NCBI GenBank assembly: GCA_947172415.1
Contig: OX359202.1
Location: 6,310,899 to 6,374,898 of the forward strand
DNA from: Chondrosia reniformis
Taxonomy: Eukaryota; Porifera; Demospongiae; Chondrillida; Chondrillidae
DNA length: 64,000 bases
Reading direction: 5' to 3'
The notes under the pieces were generated by a model. That model searched no databases. It saw nothing but the letters and a program-made list of their open reading frames with translations, and was not told the origin of the DNA. Position numbers and translations under genes: made by a program. This document shows, in pieces, positions 22,676 to 34,900 of this stretch (within the stretch, counting starts at the first letter, position 1; each line of letters starts with the position of its first letter).

Positions 22676-23091
22676 CCCTCGACATGAAGTTATAGTCTGT
22701 CGTCTGAAATTACTTTTGAAACGAGTTCGTAAACCCACACGACAAACTAGAAGGAATATTAAGATTTTCTGTCACATGCTTGGTTATCTTGCTCCAACCA
22801 CAAGTATTTAATCTACCTGTGCTAAGGCTATTGCACAATGCTGTGCAAATGCTATCATGGAACACTAACAATGTGTGGACATATATATTATTATTAAAGT
22901 GACTAACAATATACAAGCTGACCAGCCAGTTTGGCTTATTAGTCACAAAAGGATTGGTGAGGGTGTTTACAGTAAATTATGGTTGGAATAAAAGGGATAT
23001 TGATTATACATGAAGTTAATGATATATTACATATTGTAGATTATATCCGAGAAATAAAAATAGCGACGGTGAATTATTCTATACACACAAA
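22676..23091. other. Intergenic gap
   Basis: About 415 bp between the start of the tRNA-modification gene and the stop of the first two-helix membrane protein. Short open frames here have no codon-like composition. No RNA gene is seen. Confidence 0.4.
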
Positions 23092-23643
23092 TCAAGAAAT
23101 GTCATCTGGATTACTAAAAACACCGCCCGCACCTATTCCAATCATTACAATTATCATCAATGCCAAGACCAGCAGGACCGTTCCACTAATCCCAATGCTC
23201 GTATAAATTAAAATTTCTTTTTCCAGCCAAGAAGGTGATTTATGGGCTCTGTAAGCAAACCAGATGGCCAACAGCCCAAAAACCAATGGAAATATCAAAG
23301 CACCAAACACAACGACAACAAAAATGGCAAGTCCAAATGCAACCATCAGCTTCTTATTGTTAGGATAGAGTTGGTTTAAAATATCTAAGCCATCAGAAGA
23401 GTTTACTCCTGGGGATATTGGTCTTCTTTCTGTTTCGTCAGGATCTTCTGGCTGGCGCATCGGCGGCGGTGCAGAAGGTAACGAAGATTTGGAGGCTGCA
23501 GCTTGGTGTAGGTTCTTTTCAAACGGTTTCTCGTTATCTTGATTGGCTTTAGGAATATATGGGGGAGGCGACGATACTGGTTGAGGACCTCCTGGATAGG
23601 CTGGAGGAAGATCTGTATCGGGAGGACCTGATGCTGCCATCAT
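23092..23643 (-). CDS. Small two-helix membrane protein with PPxY-rich N-terminus (paralogue A)
   Basis: An intronless frame of 183 aa starting MMAASGPPDTDLPPAY. The first 100 residues are Pro/Ser-rich with LPPAY and SPPPY, which fit PPxY ligands of WW-domain proteins such as NEDD4-type ligases. Two hydrophobic helices follow (VAFGLAIFVVVVFGALIFPL and TVLLVLALMIIVMIGIGAGG), separated by a polar loop with FAYRAHKSPSWLEKE. The topology and the conserved YRAHKS loop resemble the dispanin/CD225 (IFITM-like) arrangement, but the CD225 signature is not clear enough to name it. It is 56% or less the size of larger proline-rich relatives. Paralogue B lies 450 bp upstream on the same strand. Confidence 0.72.
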   Translation of the reverse strand: MMAASGPPDTDLPPAYPGGPQPVSSPPPYIPKANQDNEKPFEKNLHQAAASKSSLPSAPPPMRQPEDPDETERRPISPGVNSSDGLDILNQLYPNNKKLMVAFGLAIFVVVVFGALIFPLVFGLLAIWFAYRAHKSPSWLEKEILIYTSIGISGTVLLVLALMIIVMIGIGAGGVFSNPDDIS

Positions 23644-24096
23644 TGAGTTTCTCACATAGAGAAGCAACTGATTCAGAATTATATATAAGCATGCACGATG
23701 TGTGGGAGTTGATTGCGTTACAAGCATTGCATACAGGGCAGGCAATGTCATCAAAACCCGGCCAAGTGGCCAACGTGTGGAAACCGAATATCATAACTGA
23801 TTACTAACTGATTTACAATTTGTGTATGATGCTTGTATGACGTTTGTAATTACAAGACTCCCTGTTAGACCAGCTGTGAGCTGAAGGGACATTCCTGATT
23901 AAAAAATAATAATAATAATAAAAAAAAACTTATCCCCCAGCACGCAGTCACTCAGTGTATACTGTATTTGCTAGTATTTGCAGTGTGCATGGTTTTAGTA
24001 TTTAGGCTTTAGACATGATTGTCAAGTGTTAAATTAATATACAAAACATGAACTCTCTACAATGATCTATATACACTCCACACAAGTCAGTTAAAA

Positions 24097-24876
24097 TCAA
24101 GAATCATCATCTGCAAAAACGCCACCTGCACCTAATCCAATTAGAACACAGACCAATACTATTGACACAAATATGGCTATTCCACTTTGCAACAAGCTAT
24201 TAGTAACGAGGCCTCTTCTCTCATCGGAAGAAAGGGACTTATGAGCACTATAAGCGAGCTGAAGGGCAATCAGTCCAAGTACGAATGGAAACACAAAAAC
24301 ACCAAACACAACTATAGTGAAGATGGACAATCCAAGTGCAACCTTTATGATCTTCGCATAAGGGTTGGGTTGGTCCAGAGTTACAGTGTACAAATTACTT
24401 GATAGATTCTGATGGATTCCTTGACCGCTTGATGAGAGGGGTGGACGTGATGAGAATCTCACCCTGTTTCGATCACTAGATGGTACTTGACGGGGCTGCG
24501 TAAGAGGTGGTACTTCTGAAAGCGATGATGAACGGGTTACGCGGGGAGAGTTCCCTTCACCTGAATCTTGCGATCTGTTACTATTTAAGTAACCCCTCCC
24601 AAATCCAGGTGAGGGATGTCTCGGGTAATTCCCGTTAACTCTGTGTCCTAGGTATCTTGGTCTTCGTTCGTCTGGATTGTACGGAGGTACTCTATCTTCT
24701 GGCTCCAGCGGCGGCGCAGAAGGTGACGAAGATGCGGCAGCTGGCAATGGGTTCTTTTCGAGATGTTTCTCGTCATCCTGACCAGTCCCAGGGTATGGGG
24801 GAGGCGACGATACTGGTTGAGGACCTCCTGGATAGGCTGGAGGAAGATCTGTATCGGGAGGACCTGATGCTGCCAT
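24097..24876 (-). CDS. Small two-helix membrane protein with PPxY-rich N-terminus (paralogue B)
   Basis: An intronless frame of 259 aa starting MAASGPPDTDLPPAY. It shares its N-terminus with paralogue A and has the same plan: a proline-rich cytosolic tail with PPAY and PPPY, then two helices (VALGLSIFTIVVFGVFVFPF and IAIFVSIVLVCVLIGLGAGG) around a LAYSAHKSLSSDERR loop, ending DDDS. It carries an extra segment of about 75 residues rich in Arg/Ser (RSQDSGEGNSPRVTRSSSLS). Dispanin/CD225-like topology is an inference. The in-frame TTG nine bases upstream was rejected as a start. Confidence 0.72.
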   Translation of the reverse strand: MAASGPPDTDLPPAYPGGPQPVSSPPPYPGTGQDDEKHLEKNPLPAAASSSPSAPPLEPEDRVPPYNPDERRPRYLGHRVNGNYPRHPSPGFGRGYLNSNRSQDSGEGNSPRVTRSSSLSEVPPLTQPRQVPSSDRNRVRFSSRPPLSSSGQGIHQNLSSNLYTVTLDQPNPYAKIIKVALGLSIFTIVVFGVFVFPFVLGLIALQLAYSAHKSLSSDERRGLVTNSLLQSGIAIFVSIVLVCVLIGLGAGGVFADDDS

Positions 24877-25923
24877 CGATATCAATGAGGACGCTACTCA
24901 CAACAAAATTGACCAACTGATATCAAGGCCAACCCATAATGACCTTGAAGTAACTATGAGAACACCACTTACTTTTGAATCACTTCCGATGTGATCACGC
25001 TTGTGATCCTCTCTTGAATGACTGAACAGGAACATCTAACATGCATTAGCCATCAGCTATCTAAGAAACTGTATTCATATAAAATATGCCTGCAATACCA
25101 ATAATAGTAGCTATCAAATGTATAGCCGGAAAGACAAAAGATCTTTTGGCTAAAGTTGAAGAAAGGCTTCCCAATTTTGCACAGTTATGAGCCAAACGTT
25201 TAAGGTTACAACCATACAACGAGAGCATCTTGCAGTGACTTCGCTTCCGGTTTATTACAAGAGGTGTGACTGAAGTCTGAGATCATACAGAGACTCATGA
25301 ATTCACCTAATTGAATTGAATTATTAGACTGGAACTCCACTTAGTCCAGGGGACTACTTTTCAGGGAGGCCAGTAACAGTACATACATGCAACATATATA
25401 TAAACACACATACAGTAAATCAGTCATTAAATTGGTCAGTAATCTGTTCAGTGGCAGTGTTTGTTGCCATTGTAATTATATGCTCATTGACCATAGATTG
25501 CAAATAGCCAATTATATAAAAAGGAAACTATATACAGTGGACCCTACCCATCATGCCTATCAGTATGAAGCTAAGGAAACATATAAAACACCCTTAGGCC
25601 TATAAGGTTGATCTGGAGAGCAGGATAGAATTTCCAGCTGTGTAACTATCGAGGACTCCACTCGTTTTATTACAGCTTTCAATCATATCCCTTTATGTTC
25701 TCACATACCCAAATCACAAGACCTCAAATTATATTTACAGTATGTCATATGAATATCTACATACTGTATGTATATTCATCATAAATCACTCATTCATTTT
25801 CATTAGTTGTTGACCCATATAAGGTTATACGCTATATTCTGGCATATAGATCATCATAAGTAATTCCTTCTAATTGGAGCTACATGAAGCGGCCATTTGC
25901 ATGAGAACTTGGATACGACATAA
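24877..25923. other. Intergenic sequence before KIF6
   Basis: About 1 kb, AT-rich. Short open frames only, no recognisable domain, RNA gene or repeat array. The right end probably contains the KIF6 promoter. Confidence 0.4.
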
Positions 25924-25959
25924 ATGGCTGCCTTATTGTTGCTAACTCACTATCTATAG
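25924..25959 (+). other. Short upstream ORF before KIF6
   Basis: TAAATGGCTG opens eleven codons (MAALLLLTHYL) and ends 36 bp before the KIF6 start. It may be translated, or it may be an ATGGC initiator element. Confidence 0.35.
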
Positions 25960-25995
25960 CTAGCTAGGAGTTTTGGTTGGCAGAACTGAAAGACA

Positions 25996-28900
25996 ATGGT
26001 AAAGCACGGCATAAAGATATATGCTCGCGTGAAGCCATCTAAAAAAGCGGCCGGAGTAAGTGATGTGTTTCATTCCATGGCCGAATACAAAAATTTATTT
26101 TATTCGTCTGTGCATGGCTGAAGTGTTACGAGCTGGAAGAGACTGAAGACGATACTCCAAAACTATCCTTTACAATACCCAAATCAGAAGCATCCGGTCA
26201 TATTAATAACAAGAAGGAGATATACGCATTCAGGTATGTCCTCTGCTGCTCGTCCAATCTACGCTGCTCAGTTGACTGTCTGTCCCTGCGTTAGGTTCAA
26301 TGCCATATTCGATCAAAAGGCCAAACAGGATGAGGTGTTTCATGGAGTAGCTAAAAGTGTCATCGACAAGTCAGTGAACTCGTATAACTGCATACTCTAA
26401 ATGCTGCAGAATCAGTGTAAGCCATCAGCTGAAGCTTTAAGCAACAGGAAATATTAGAGTAGAAATACCATTACAAAAAGTATTTATGAGGACCTTTTAG
26501 GAGGGTAGGCAGACATTTGCCCCTCACCCCTTTATTAGCAAGCAAACATATTGAACTAGGTTGCCTCCTCAGAGATTTGCAATTTTATATTTCTATAAAC
26601 TGTATGTCACAATGCCACAATCCCTTGTCTTCCTCACCCACTCTACAGCTGCCTTGAGGGGTACAATGGAACCATATTTGCTTATGGACAGGTGGGTGGA
26701 TAGCTGTGTCTCACACATGCCAAGTGACCAGTTGCCTGTTTACTACAGACTGGTTCGGGAAAGACTTTCACTATTACTGGTGGAGCTGAGCACTACAATG
26801 AGAGGGGAATCATTCCCAGGAGCCTGTCGTACATCTTCAAGTATTTTCAGGAGGTGCACATTAGAATGAAACATAATGTATTTAAGACCGTTCCCTCTCT
26901 GTGAAGTCAAATTCTATTTGAACATAAGTTTAACCTTATTTGGGTTTAGCCTTTTGAGCATATGTTGACCATATTTGATAAGCATATGTTGACCATATTT
27001 GGTAAGCATATGTTGACCATATTTGGTAAGCATATGTTGACCATATTTGGTAAGCATATGTTGACCATATTTGGTAGGTATATGTGTGTTGTTATTGATG
27101 TGCTGTGCAGAACCCTGAGAAGATATTTACGGTGCATGTGTCCTATTTGGAGATATATAATGAGAATGGATATGATTTGCTGGATCCACGACACGAGGCA
27201 TCCAAACTGGAGGATTTGCCGTAAGCTCCCATCCTGTCCTGTATATGTGGTTTTGGAACTTGAAATAGTAGGATCATGGGCTCTTATGTAGGTCCTTGGG
27301 GCTCCTATACATATATATGTACAGGGGCTCTTATATAAGTGCAGAGGGCATTTACACCAGATAGGGATTATGTTAAAGGGTTAATGTTTGGTATCTTGTT
27401 TCTCTCTATAGGAAGGTTCACATAAGGGAGAGTGCAGATGGTGCCATGATTATGAAGAATCTTTCCATGCAACCTTCAACCAATGAAGAGGAAGGTAAGA
27501 GAGAATGTTATCAGAATTTACTGTAGAGTTAATCTTTGTTTTACTATTTTCTGATACTGTAGCCCTGAATTGGCTGTTCTTGGGAGACACCAATCGGATG
27601 ATAGCTGAGGTACTAATCTCCTCACAAGGTACTCGTGTGTTTTACTGGTTCCTCCTCAGTACAGACTCCGATGAATATGGCTTCCACGAGGTCACACTGC
27701 ATCTTCACAGTCTACCTCACCATAAGAGAGCCAGGTGCTGACGTGATAAGGAAATCAAAGCTACATCTAGTGGACCTTGCTGGGTATGTACTTCTGCCAG
27801 TTGCCATGTCTGTGGTTTAGACACGATAGCATGTTGTTTTCCTATGCCATGTACTTGGAAATAAATCTTAGTATAGAGGTGGGGCAGGGTGGGCGTGGCT
27901 ACTTGTAGAGGTGTGTCCTGCTCCATCCCCACCCCACATTGAAAACTTGCCACTGTGTACTAACCTGTTATGTTGTCTGGTACGTGTAGGTCTGAACGTA
28001 TAGGTAAGACAGGAGTGGGCGGTACCCTACTTACTGAAGCAAAGTACATCAACTTGTCCCTCCACTTCCTTGAGCAGGTCAGGAGTGTGTCACATGACCT
28101 GGTCACATGACTGGCAATGACATCACTGCTAACAGTATGTCATGGTTGTGTGGGTGTGTTTTTAGGTAATTGTTGCTCTATCTGAAAAGTCAAGGAGTCA
28201 CATTCCTTACAGGAACTCAATGATGACCTCCGTGTTGAGAGACAGGTACATACAGTACATATGTTATGTATGCTTGCTCCAATACATCTAGAATAGCTTT
28301 TTCCTTTACAATCTCACCCCTTAATATATATACAATGGCTAATCCATCACCAGTGGGATCTAGTATATCTGGTGTATCCGGCTGCATTAGACTAAATTAC
28401 AAGGTTAAAAAATATATATTAGTGTGAATTTTGGGAACCTTACATACGTATTACACAAGTGACCTTACAGAAGAGATGTCTCTTAATACAAGTTCCACTG
28501 TACTCTTCCCTTTCTACGTAATCTCATCTCAGGTTGGCTGTCTACTGACCTGTTTTAGCTATCTTGTCCATTCCTGCTTAGTCTTGGCGGTAACTGCATG
28601 ACATCGATGGTCGCTACTTGCTCCATTGAAAAGGGAAATATTGATGAATCCATTTCCACCTGTCGCTTTGCTCAAAGAGTTGCTTTAATCAAGAACGATG
28701 CCATGTTGAATGAAGAATTGGATCCAAAACTAGTAAGTTCAAATAGTCGACCCCTTACCCTACTGACACACCCATTCTACTGCCACACCCACTCTACTGA
28801 CACACCCACTCTACTGACACACCCACTCTACTGACACAGTACTGTTACAGTATCTGCTCTGTTGAGTAGATGGTTGTGAGGTTGAAGCAGCAGGTTAAGG

Positions 28901-31553
28901 AGTTGAAGGACGAACTAGCACTGGCCACAGGAGAGGAGAGGCAGGAAGAGTTGACAGAAGAGGAATGTCAGCAGTGTTGTCAGCTGGTGGACCAGTATGT
29001 GGCTGCTAAGTCTGCAGACGTCAAGCTGTCAATTGGAAGTGACATGAGGAAGATACAGTATTGTTTCAGATTACTAAAGGTATGACAGTAAAGTTTATTT
29101 CTGTGAATTGGCATGCTCTATATATGGAGTATTTTAAGTTTGGAAAATCAAGTCATCCTTAAGTAGTTGACCTATAGTATCTTTAAGATTATAATTATTC
29201 TTTTGTTTTTCAGGTGAAAATATTGGAAATGTTAGAGAGTCCCAACCAGTCATTAAATGGGTCAGTTTAGATCTCATAAACCATTTACATGTCTACTTTA
29301 CAAGGTCTATTTAGACCTCTTTAGAATGAGGTCTACTGTGGAAAAACAATCCTTCGAAAAGGAAGGCCATTCAGATGAAGAATGGCAGAAAATGACAACT
29401 TTACTGAAGCAGAGAGATGATGAAATAAGTATCCAAAACAAATCAAACTAGTAAATGTCACCAGTACACACTATTGTGAGTGGGTGGTTATTGTCTGCCT
29501 TGACTACAAAGATATTCTCGTAAAGATGCTGAAGAAGGAGAAGAAACGTGCCTCCGAGTCTGAAGCAGCCTTGATACAACTGAAAGCTGCACCTCCAGCC
29601 TCACCCTCGGATACATCCTCAAAGGTAGCAGACTGTGTGTTTAGTCTAGGTGGACCTGCCAGAATGAAAATGGAGGACAAGGAGGAGGACAACCCAATTC
29701 TACAGAGAGGCAACCAGTTGAGGGATGGATCTGCAGTACGTCCCTAGTGAAGCCTTCTGGTGTATAATGCTCTTATCTCTTATCTTGTGTGTGTATGAGT
29801 TAGGGTAGTGAAGTGAGCACTTTGGCTGGTCAGAAGAGGGCTGCCTTGAAGGCAGGTATGTATGTATCTGATGCAGTCTTGAAGAGATAGTTAATGCCTC
29901 ATTTTACTGATCAACAGAGCTATCAAAGGCTAGGCAGGAAGCATTTGACACCTTTAGAAGAGAGTATGCCCACGACAGTGCCATAGACCAACAGAAGAGG
30001 CAGCTGAAGGCCAAGTTAGCCAACACACACACACACACACTGAACCACATGAAGTGATAGGGCTTATTTGTCGTGATCAGAATGATATATGAAGTTTATT
30101 GAGCAACAGCAACATTAAATCTTTGGATTAGAACTTTTCAACCCGTAGGTCTTCAACAGCAATTATTGCTGATGAAGACCTATGGGTTGAAATGTTCTAT
30201 TCCAAAGATTTAATGTTGCTGTTACTGAACCACATGTGAGCTTTAATGTTCAAATTTGTCTAATTTTGTTTGCTAAGTTATGCTGAAGCTAAAGCACTTG
30301 GAGAGAGAGTGAATACAAGTCGAATGATGATCAGTGAGCAATATGTTCCATTCTGTCCATTCATCTGTCTATCAGCCTTTCAGTGTCTGCAACTCTCTAC
30401 CATCTTCTGCTGCTGACACATGCTTTGGGTTAAATGTTTTTAATTAGATCAACTCAAGAGTCAGATTGAAAAAGTGAGAATATCGCGAGCAGTCACAGGT
30501 GTGTAGACCCATATGTCTATATACAGTCCAGTTGTCGGTCATACAAAGTAGTGATGACTCCTTGGATTTAAGAATGTATATGTTACTGTAGCACTTTGTA
30601 TGTCTCTCCATTTTGTTTGCAGGTCTGGTTGATGGAGACAGCATGCTTGATACAGATGAAAGAGAAGATCATTTGAGGAGACAAATGGAGGAGGAAAAGT
30701 TGAAGTAACTCAACTGCTATTAAGACTTGAGATATTATGGGTTTCTATGTACCTCAGCTCATTTGCTATTTCACATGCTGTAGATTTAAAGATCTCTATC
30801 ACAATTTGAAAGACATGAAATCTGAGATTGAACATTCTCAACATTTACTTGAGAAAGCCAAAGTTCAACTCCAAAAGGACTTTGAAGTTTGGTGGGAGAA
30901 AGAAGCCAAGAAGACCAAAGTATGTAAGTCTAAATCCTTTGATTTATTTGCATTCAGGAATCACATTATTGTATGTAGTCTGCAAAAAGGCCACATTCAT
31001 CTTCAAGAAAAGTGTCAGAAGTTTCCTCAAGTAGCACAGACCCACTTCGATCTGCTTCACCGTTGGATCCTCTGCTAGCGAAACCAACTGATCACTCACC
31101 ACATGTCACAAGCCAGGTGCTGCCCGCCCAACAAGACCGCACATCCACCCCAAAAGGTCTATCAGTACCTTTCTTCTCTGGTCAGGGAACACAAAGTGTT
31201 TCTCTGCGTGACTCTATCCTCAGTAGACCAACTGAAGGAACCTCTAATAAGCTGGAGTCACTAAAAGCTTCCCTTTCAGACCCATATTCATCTAAAAGCC
31301 CAAGTATGGCTACTAGAATTAAGAGCCCAGGCTCTATTCAGAACAGTGTAAGTGATGGGCCATCTAAGAGCCCAGGCTCTATTCAGTTGACAGGAGATCG
31401 TAAAGCAGATGCAGACATACTGGCATTCTACAGAGCAAGGCAGAAACTGATAGAAAGAGGTACCTATACTATACCTATATACCTTATCTACTGATATGGA
31501 AACCACAAGTTCTTTATTTTTACCTTCTTTAAGGTTTAAAGAGAACTTCCTGA
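25996..31553 (+). CDS. KIF6: Kinesin-9 family motor, KIF6
   Basis: Microtubule motor of the kinesin-9 family associated with motile cilia. The start MVKHGIKIYARVKPSK is at 25996. About twenty short exons follow. Key segments: EGYNGTIFAYGQ joined to TGSGKTFTITGGAEHYNERG (P-loop), YLEIYNENGYDLLDPRHEAS, ALNWLFLGDTNRMIAE, NMASTRSHCIFTV (switch I), HLVDLAGSERIGKTGVGG (switch II), INLSLHFLEQVIVALSEK, SHIPYRNSMMTSVLRDSLGG and DESISTCRFAQRVALIKND. All nucleotide motifs are intact. The tail has coiled-coil pieces (MVVRLKQQVKELKDEL, LVKMLKKEKKRASESEA, LEKAKVQLQKDFEVWWEKEA) and ends in LTGDRKADADILAFYRARQK, a conserved KIF6 C-terminus, then LKRTS-stop at 31551-31553. Some exon borders are approximate. 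Confidence 0.93.
26955..27078 (+). repeat. Intronic minisatellite, 24 bp unit x 5
   Basis: Five copies of a unit containing catatgttgaccatatttgg lie directly upstream of the exon that begins NPEKIFTVHV in KIF6. Confidence 0.93.
28748..28838 (+). repeat. Intronic minisatellite, 17 bp unit
   Basis: About five copies of cacacccactctactga in a KIF6 intron. Confidence 0.88.
30039..30236. mobile_element. Foldback element flanked by 13 bp direct repeats
   Basis: Positions 30105-30223 form a near-perfect palindrome: arms of about 59 bp with roughly three mismatches in the outer 51 bp, and a self-complementary centre (cagcaattattgctg). The sequence actgaaccacatg occurs at 30039-30051 and again at 30224-30236. 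The second copy abuts the right arm, so a 172 bp insertion (30052-30223) with a 13 bp target duplication is plausible. The element sits in a KIF6 intron and carries no coding capacity. Confidence 0.65.
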
Positions 31554-31978
31554 GGAGATCAAGTGTTGCTGTGTTTGGTGATTGATTGTACTGTTATTAC
31601 TGAACAATCCATGCACTATTTTTTATTTTTGATTCTGTTAGAAGTTGGGCAATAACTACTATTATTGCGTAATATTTCATTCTCATCATAAATGTCACAT
31701 GAATCATGGCACGCATGATAAATGGGTGCCACTGTTAGGTTGATACATTGATGTATAGAGAATTCACTACTTATAGCATCAATTGTCAAGACAATGTCCT
31801 ATACACACTTTTTAAGATTCCTTACTATATACGTAACATATCTCTTCCTGTGCTGCATGGAGTGAAGCCATAATAGTCCGTATGTCTGCAGGGCATGTTT
31901 ATATATAAAGTGAAGTATCTATACATAGTGGAGAGTGTATTATATATAGTTCTAAAAGACACTAAATTGTGAAGGGAA
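31554..31978. other. Intergenic gap, KIF6 / receptor tyrosine kinase
   Basis: About 425 bp of AT-rich sequence holding the KIF6 3' end and the promoter of the next gene. No open frame of note. Confidence 0.4.
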
Positions 31979-34900
31979 ATGACAAATAAACTGGTCTTCA
32001 AGCAAATCCTGTTACTCGGTCTAAGTTATGTCACATTAGGTAAGTCTGAAACAGTGGACAATGTATGTAGAGTTATAGTGTACAATTACGTGTGTGTACG
32101 TTATATATACTGGTGCATGCAGTGATATATATACAGACATTTTTAAAACTTCGTTGAAAGAATAAATGTTTTTTCATTATAATGCACTTAACTATATTCG
32201 GTGTTACAGAGTTGTGTAAAAATTAATCCTTGATGTACCCACAGTCACAAAGTAAATCTATAGTTAATAAATTATCAAACAAATATATTCCTCTGACTTC
32301 CTGGTTCCTTAGGAGCTCATTGTACAGTTGGTCGAGTGCCAAATATTATGGATAATCGCCTGGCACCCGACACCGACTACATGTTCTCTGATCCGACTGT
32401 GTGCAGTGGGAGACTCAACTCCATCAGGATATGCTATAGAGGAGTGCTTAGCGACGATAGCATGACTGTATCCATTAGTACTTGGAGACGTATCATTGCA
32501 ACAACAGTTGCAAAAGTCACGGAACAAAAAGTTACATTTTCTACTCAAGAATTACGTTCAGGAGTATATTGTAATGTATTCAGTTTTTCAATAGCAATCA
32601 TTACTGGTGACTATGTAGCTTTTAAATTCAACACAACAAGTAATGGGGCAGTAGCTCCAGCCATCCTCACATACAGTCAGGAGCCAGAAAACTATTGGAT
32701 AGTTCCAGCTGGTGAAGTGAATCAGTTTGATAAAAATGATGGTATAATAGTAGGTGGCAGTCCTGGAATATCAGTACATATTGAATGTAGGTCCACTGTG
32801 CCAGCCCATATATATTAGATGTAATATTGATTTGTCTACATGTACATAGCAGTAATGTATGACATAAATATATATGCAACATGTGAGCGGCCATTTATGT
32901 AGTTCTGTACAATCTATAGTATTCTATAGTATTTTATAGTATTCTATAATAGGACTGTATTAAATAAATGTTTATCAAATGGGTTCTCTAAGGTTTTTAA
33001 AATTATAAATTTCAAAACCTCAAAACTGCAGCTGTCTTTTAAGCTCTTTTGTTCACAAACAATATGATGTATAATAGTCTATTGATCTATTCAAAGTAGC
33101 ATGTCATGAATAGTAAATGTATGTACTGATTGTGTGACTTCTCCTCATTCAGCTGATTTGGAATCTGACCTGTACATTGGCCTCGAGACAGTCAAACCTT
33201 TAATGAACACAAACTTGATTGGTGCTTCATCTAGTCCACCTGGGAATAGCAGCTCAACTCAAGAAGCTAATATAGAAGGATCTGTGTGTGGCAGTGTACA
33301 GTCATGTGTTCCTCTTGTTCTAGCTGTTGTGATAGGTGGAACTATGTTGTGTTTCATGTTAGCTGCAGTGACAGTTGTTGCAATTGGCTGTCTGATAAGG
33401 AAATCAAAACGTTCCTCCACTGATGAGAACACACAACCAAATCGCTTCTCCTATTACAGTGAGTTGTAGCATCTGGTCCACTGGGCAAGTCAGTCCAACT
33501 GTAATGTAGTCCTGCACCTATACTCTTAACTGTTTTTAGATGTTCAAAGAGTTGCTAGTATGCAATGTACTGAGACAGTTGAATCTCCTTCAGCTTATGC
33601 AGAAGTATGTAAACATATAGAGACAATAAATATCTAAAGTATACATACACACAGTATATAATATACGTATTTGTGTGCCACTGCTGTAGATTGAGGAAAA
33701 TGTTCTTCAAAGTACTTTGGTATGTTATTTGATGAACTCATGATGAAATATATAACTAAATACTGTAGTATTCATCTCTTAAGTGTATCTCTATGTATGT
33801 GTATATCCATTATACAACATCCACCAAATCTCCTTAGAGAAGCATAGGCAGCGAGAGCTACCTGACTGGTATATTGGAGAAGAAGGAGGGGGAGGGAGAG
33901 GAAGATAACAGTTATGCTCTTTTAGAGGAAGATGAATGTCTTTACCAAAGTCCTCCTTGTGGTGAAGAAGAGATATACTCCACATTAAAGGACATGGATC
34001 TTTTAAAGATTGATTACAACATGTTTCAGTAAGGACACTGGAGATCAATGCTGCATGCTAGTATAAAAATATGTTTCTCCATCTTCTTCATCAGATTATG
34101 TGATTATCTTGGAACTGGGCACTTTGCAACTGTCTATAAGGGACAGTGGGAGTCTTCCGCCGGACCAAAGGACGTGGCCATCAAAGTCTTGAAATCTGAG
34201 AAGAATAATGAAATGAAAATAAAGTTTCTGAAAGAAGCTGCAATCATGGGCCAGTTCCTTCATCCCAATGTAGTCAAGCTATACGGACTAGCCCTAAACA
34301 ATTCAGAAGTGGGTTTTAATAGAAATAAAATTATAGAAATGCAGCTCTACTTGGTTGACATATGTATATGTATGTGTTATGTTTGATGCTCAGATCATGA
34401 TGGTGTTGGAATACATGCATAAAAGTGATTTATCTAATTACTTGCAGAAGACAAGAAAACAAAGGTAGGATATATAATCATACTGATTCAATTAAAAGTA
34501 ACATTGATATCTAATGAATTATTGATACTGTACATGCCTGGCTATATTCTTAAGCCCTGACTTGAGGTCATTGGAAGAAATGCCGGTTCTTCTGAAGGAG
34601 TTTGCCTATCAAGTAGCTTCAGGAATGAGTTACTTGTCAAAGAAGGCATTTATCCACCGAGACATAGCAGCAAGAAACATCCTTGTAAATCAGCACAATG
34701 TTTGCAAAGTTTGTCAGTTTGTGAGATAAACCATCTCACTTGATTACCCAGATCAAATTCAAATTTAGATTGGTGACTTTGGAATGGCTAGAGATCTGGA
34801 AAATTCATCTCTGTACATTGCAAGTGGAGGTGAAATTCCAATCAAATGGACTGCAACAGAAGTCAGTAATGTGCAGATAAGAGTAGATGAAATGATTAAT

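Noticed and set aside
25996..31553. KIF9 as the identity of the second kinesin
   Set aside because: The start, the LFLGDTNRMIAE segment, the KVQLQKDFEVWW tail and the ADILAFYRARQK C-terminus match KIF6.
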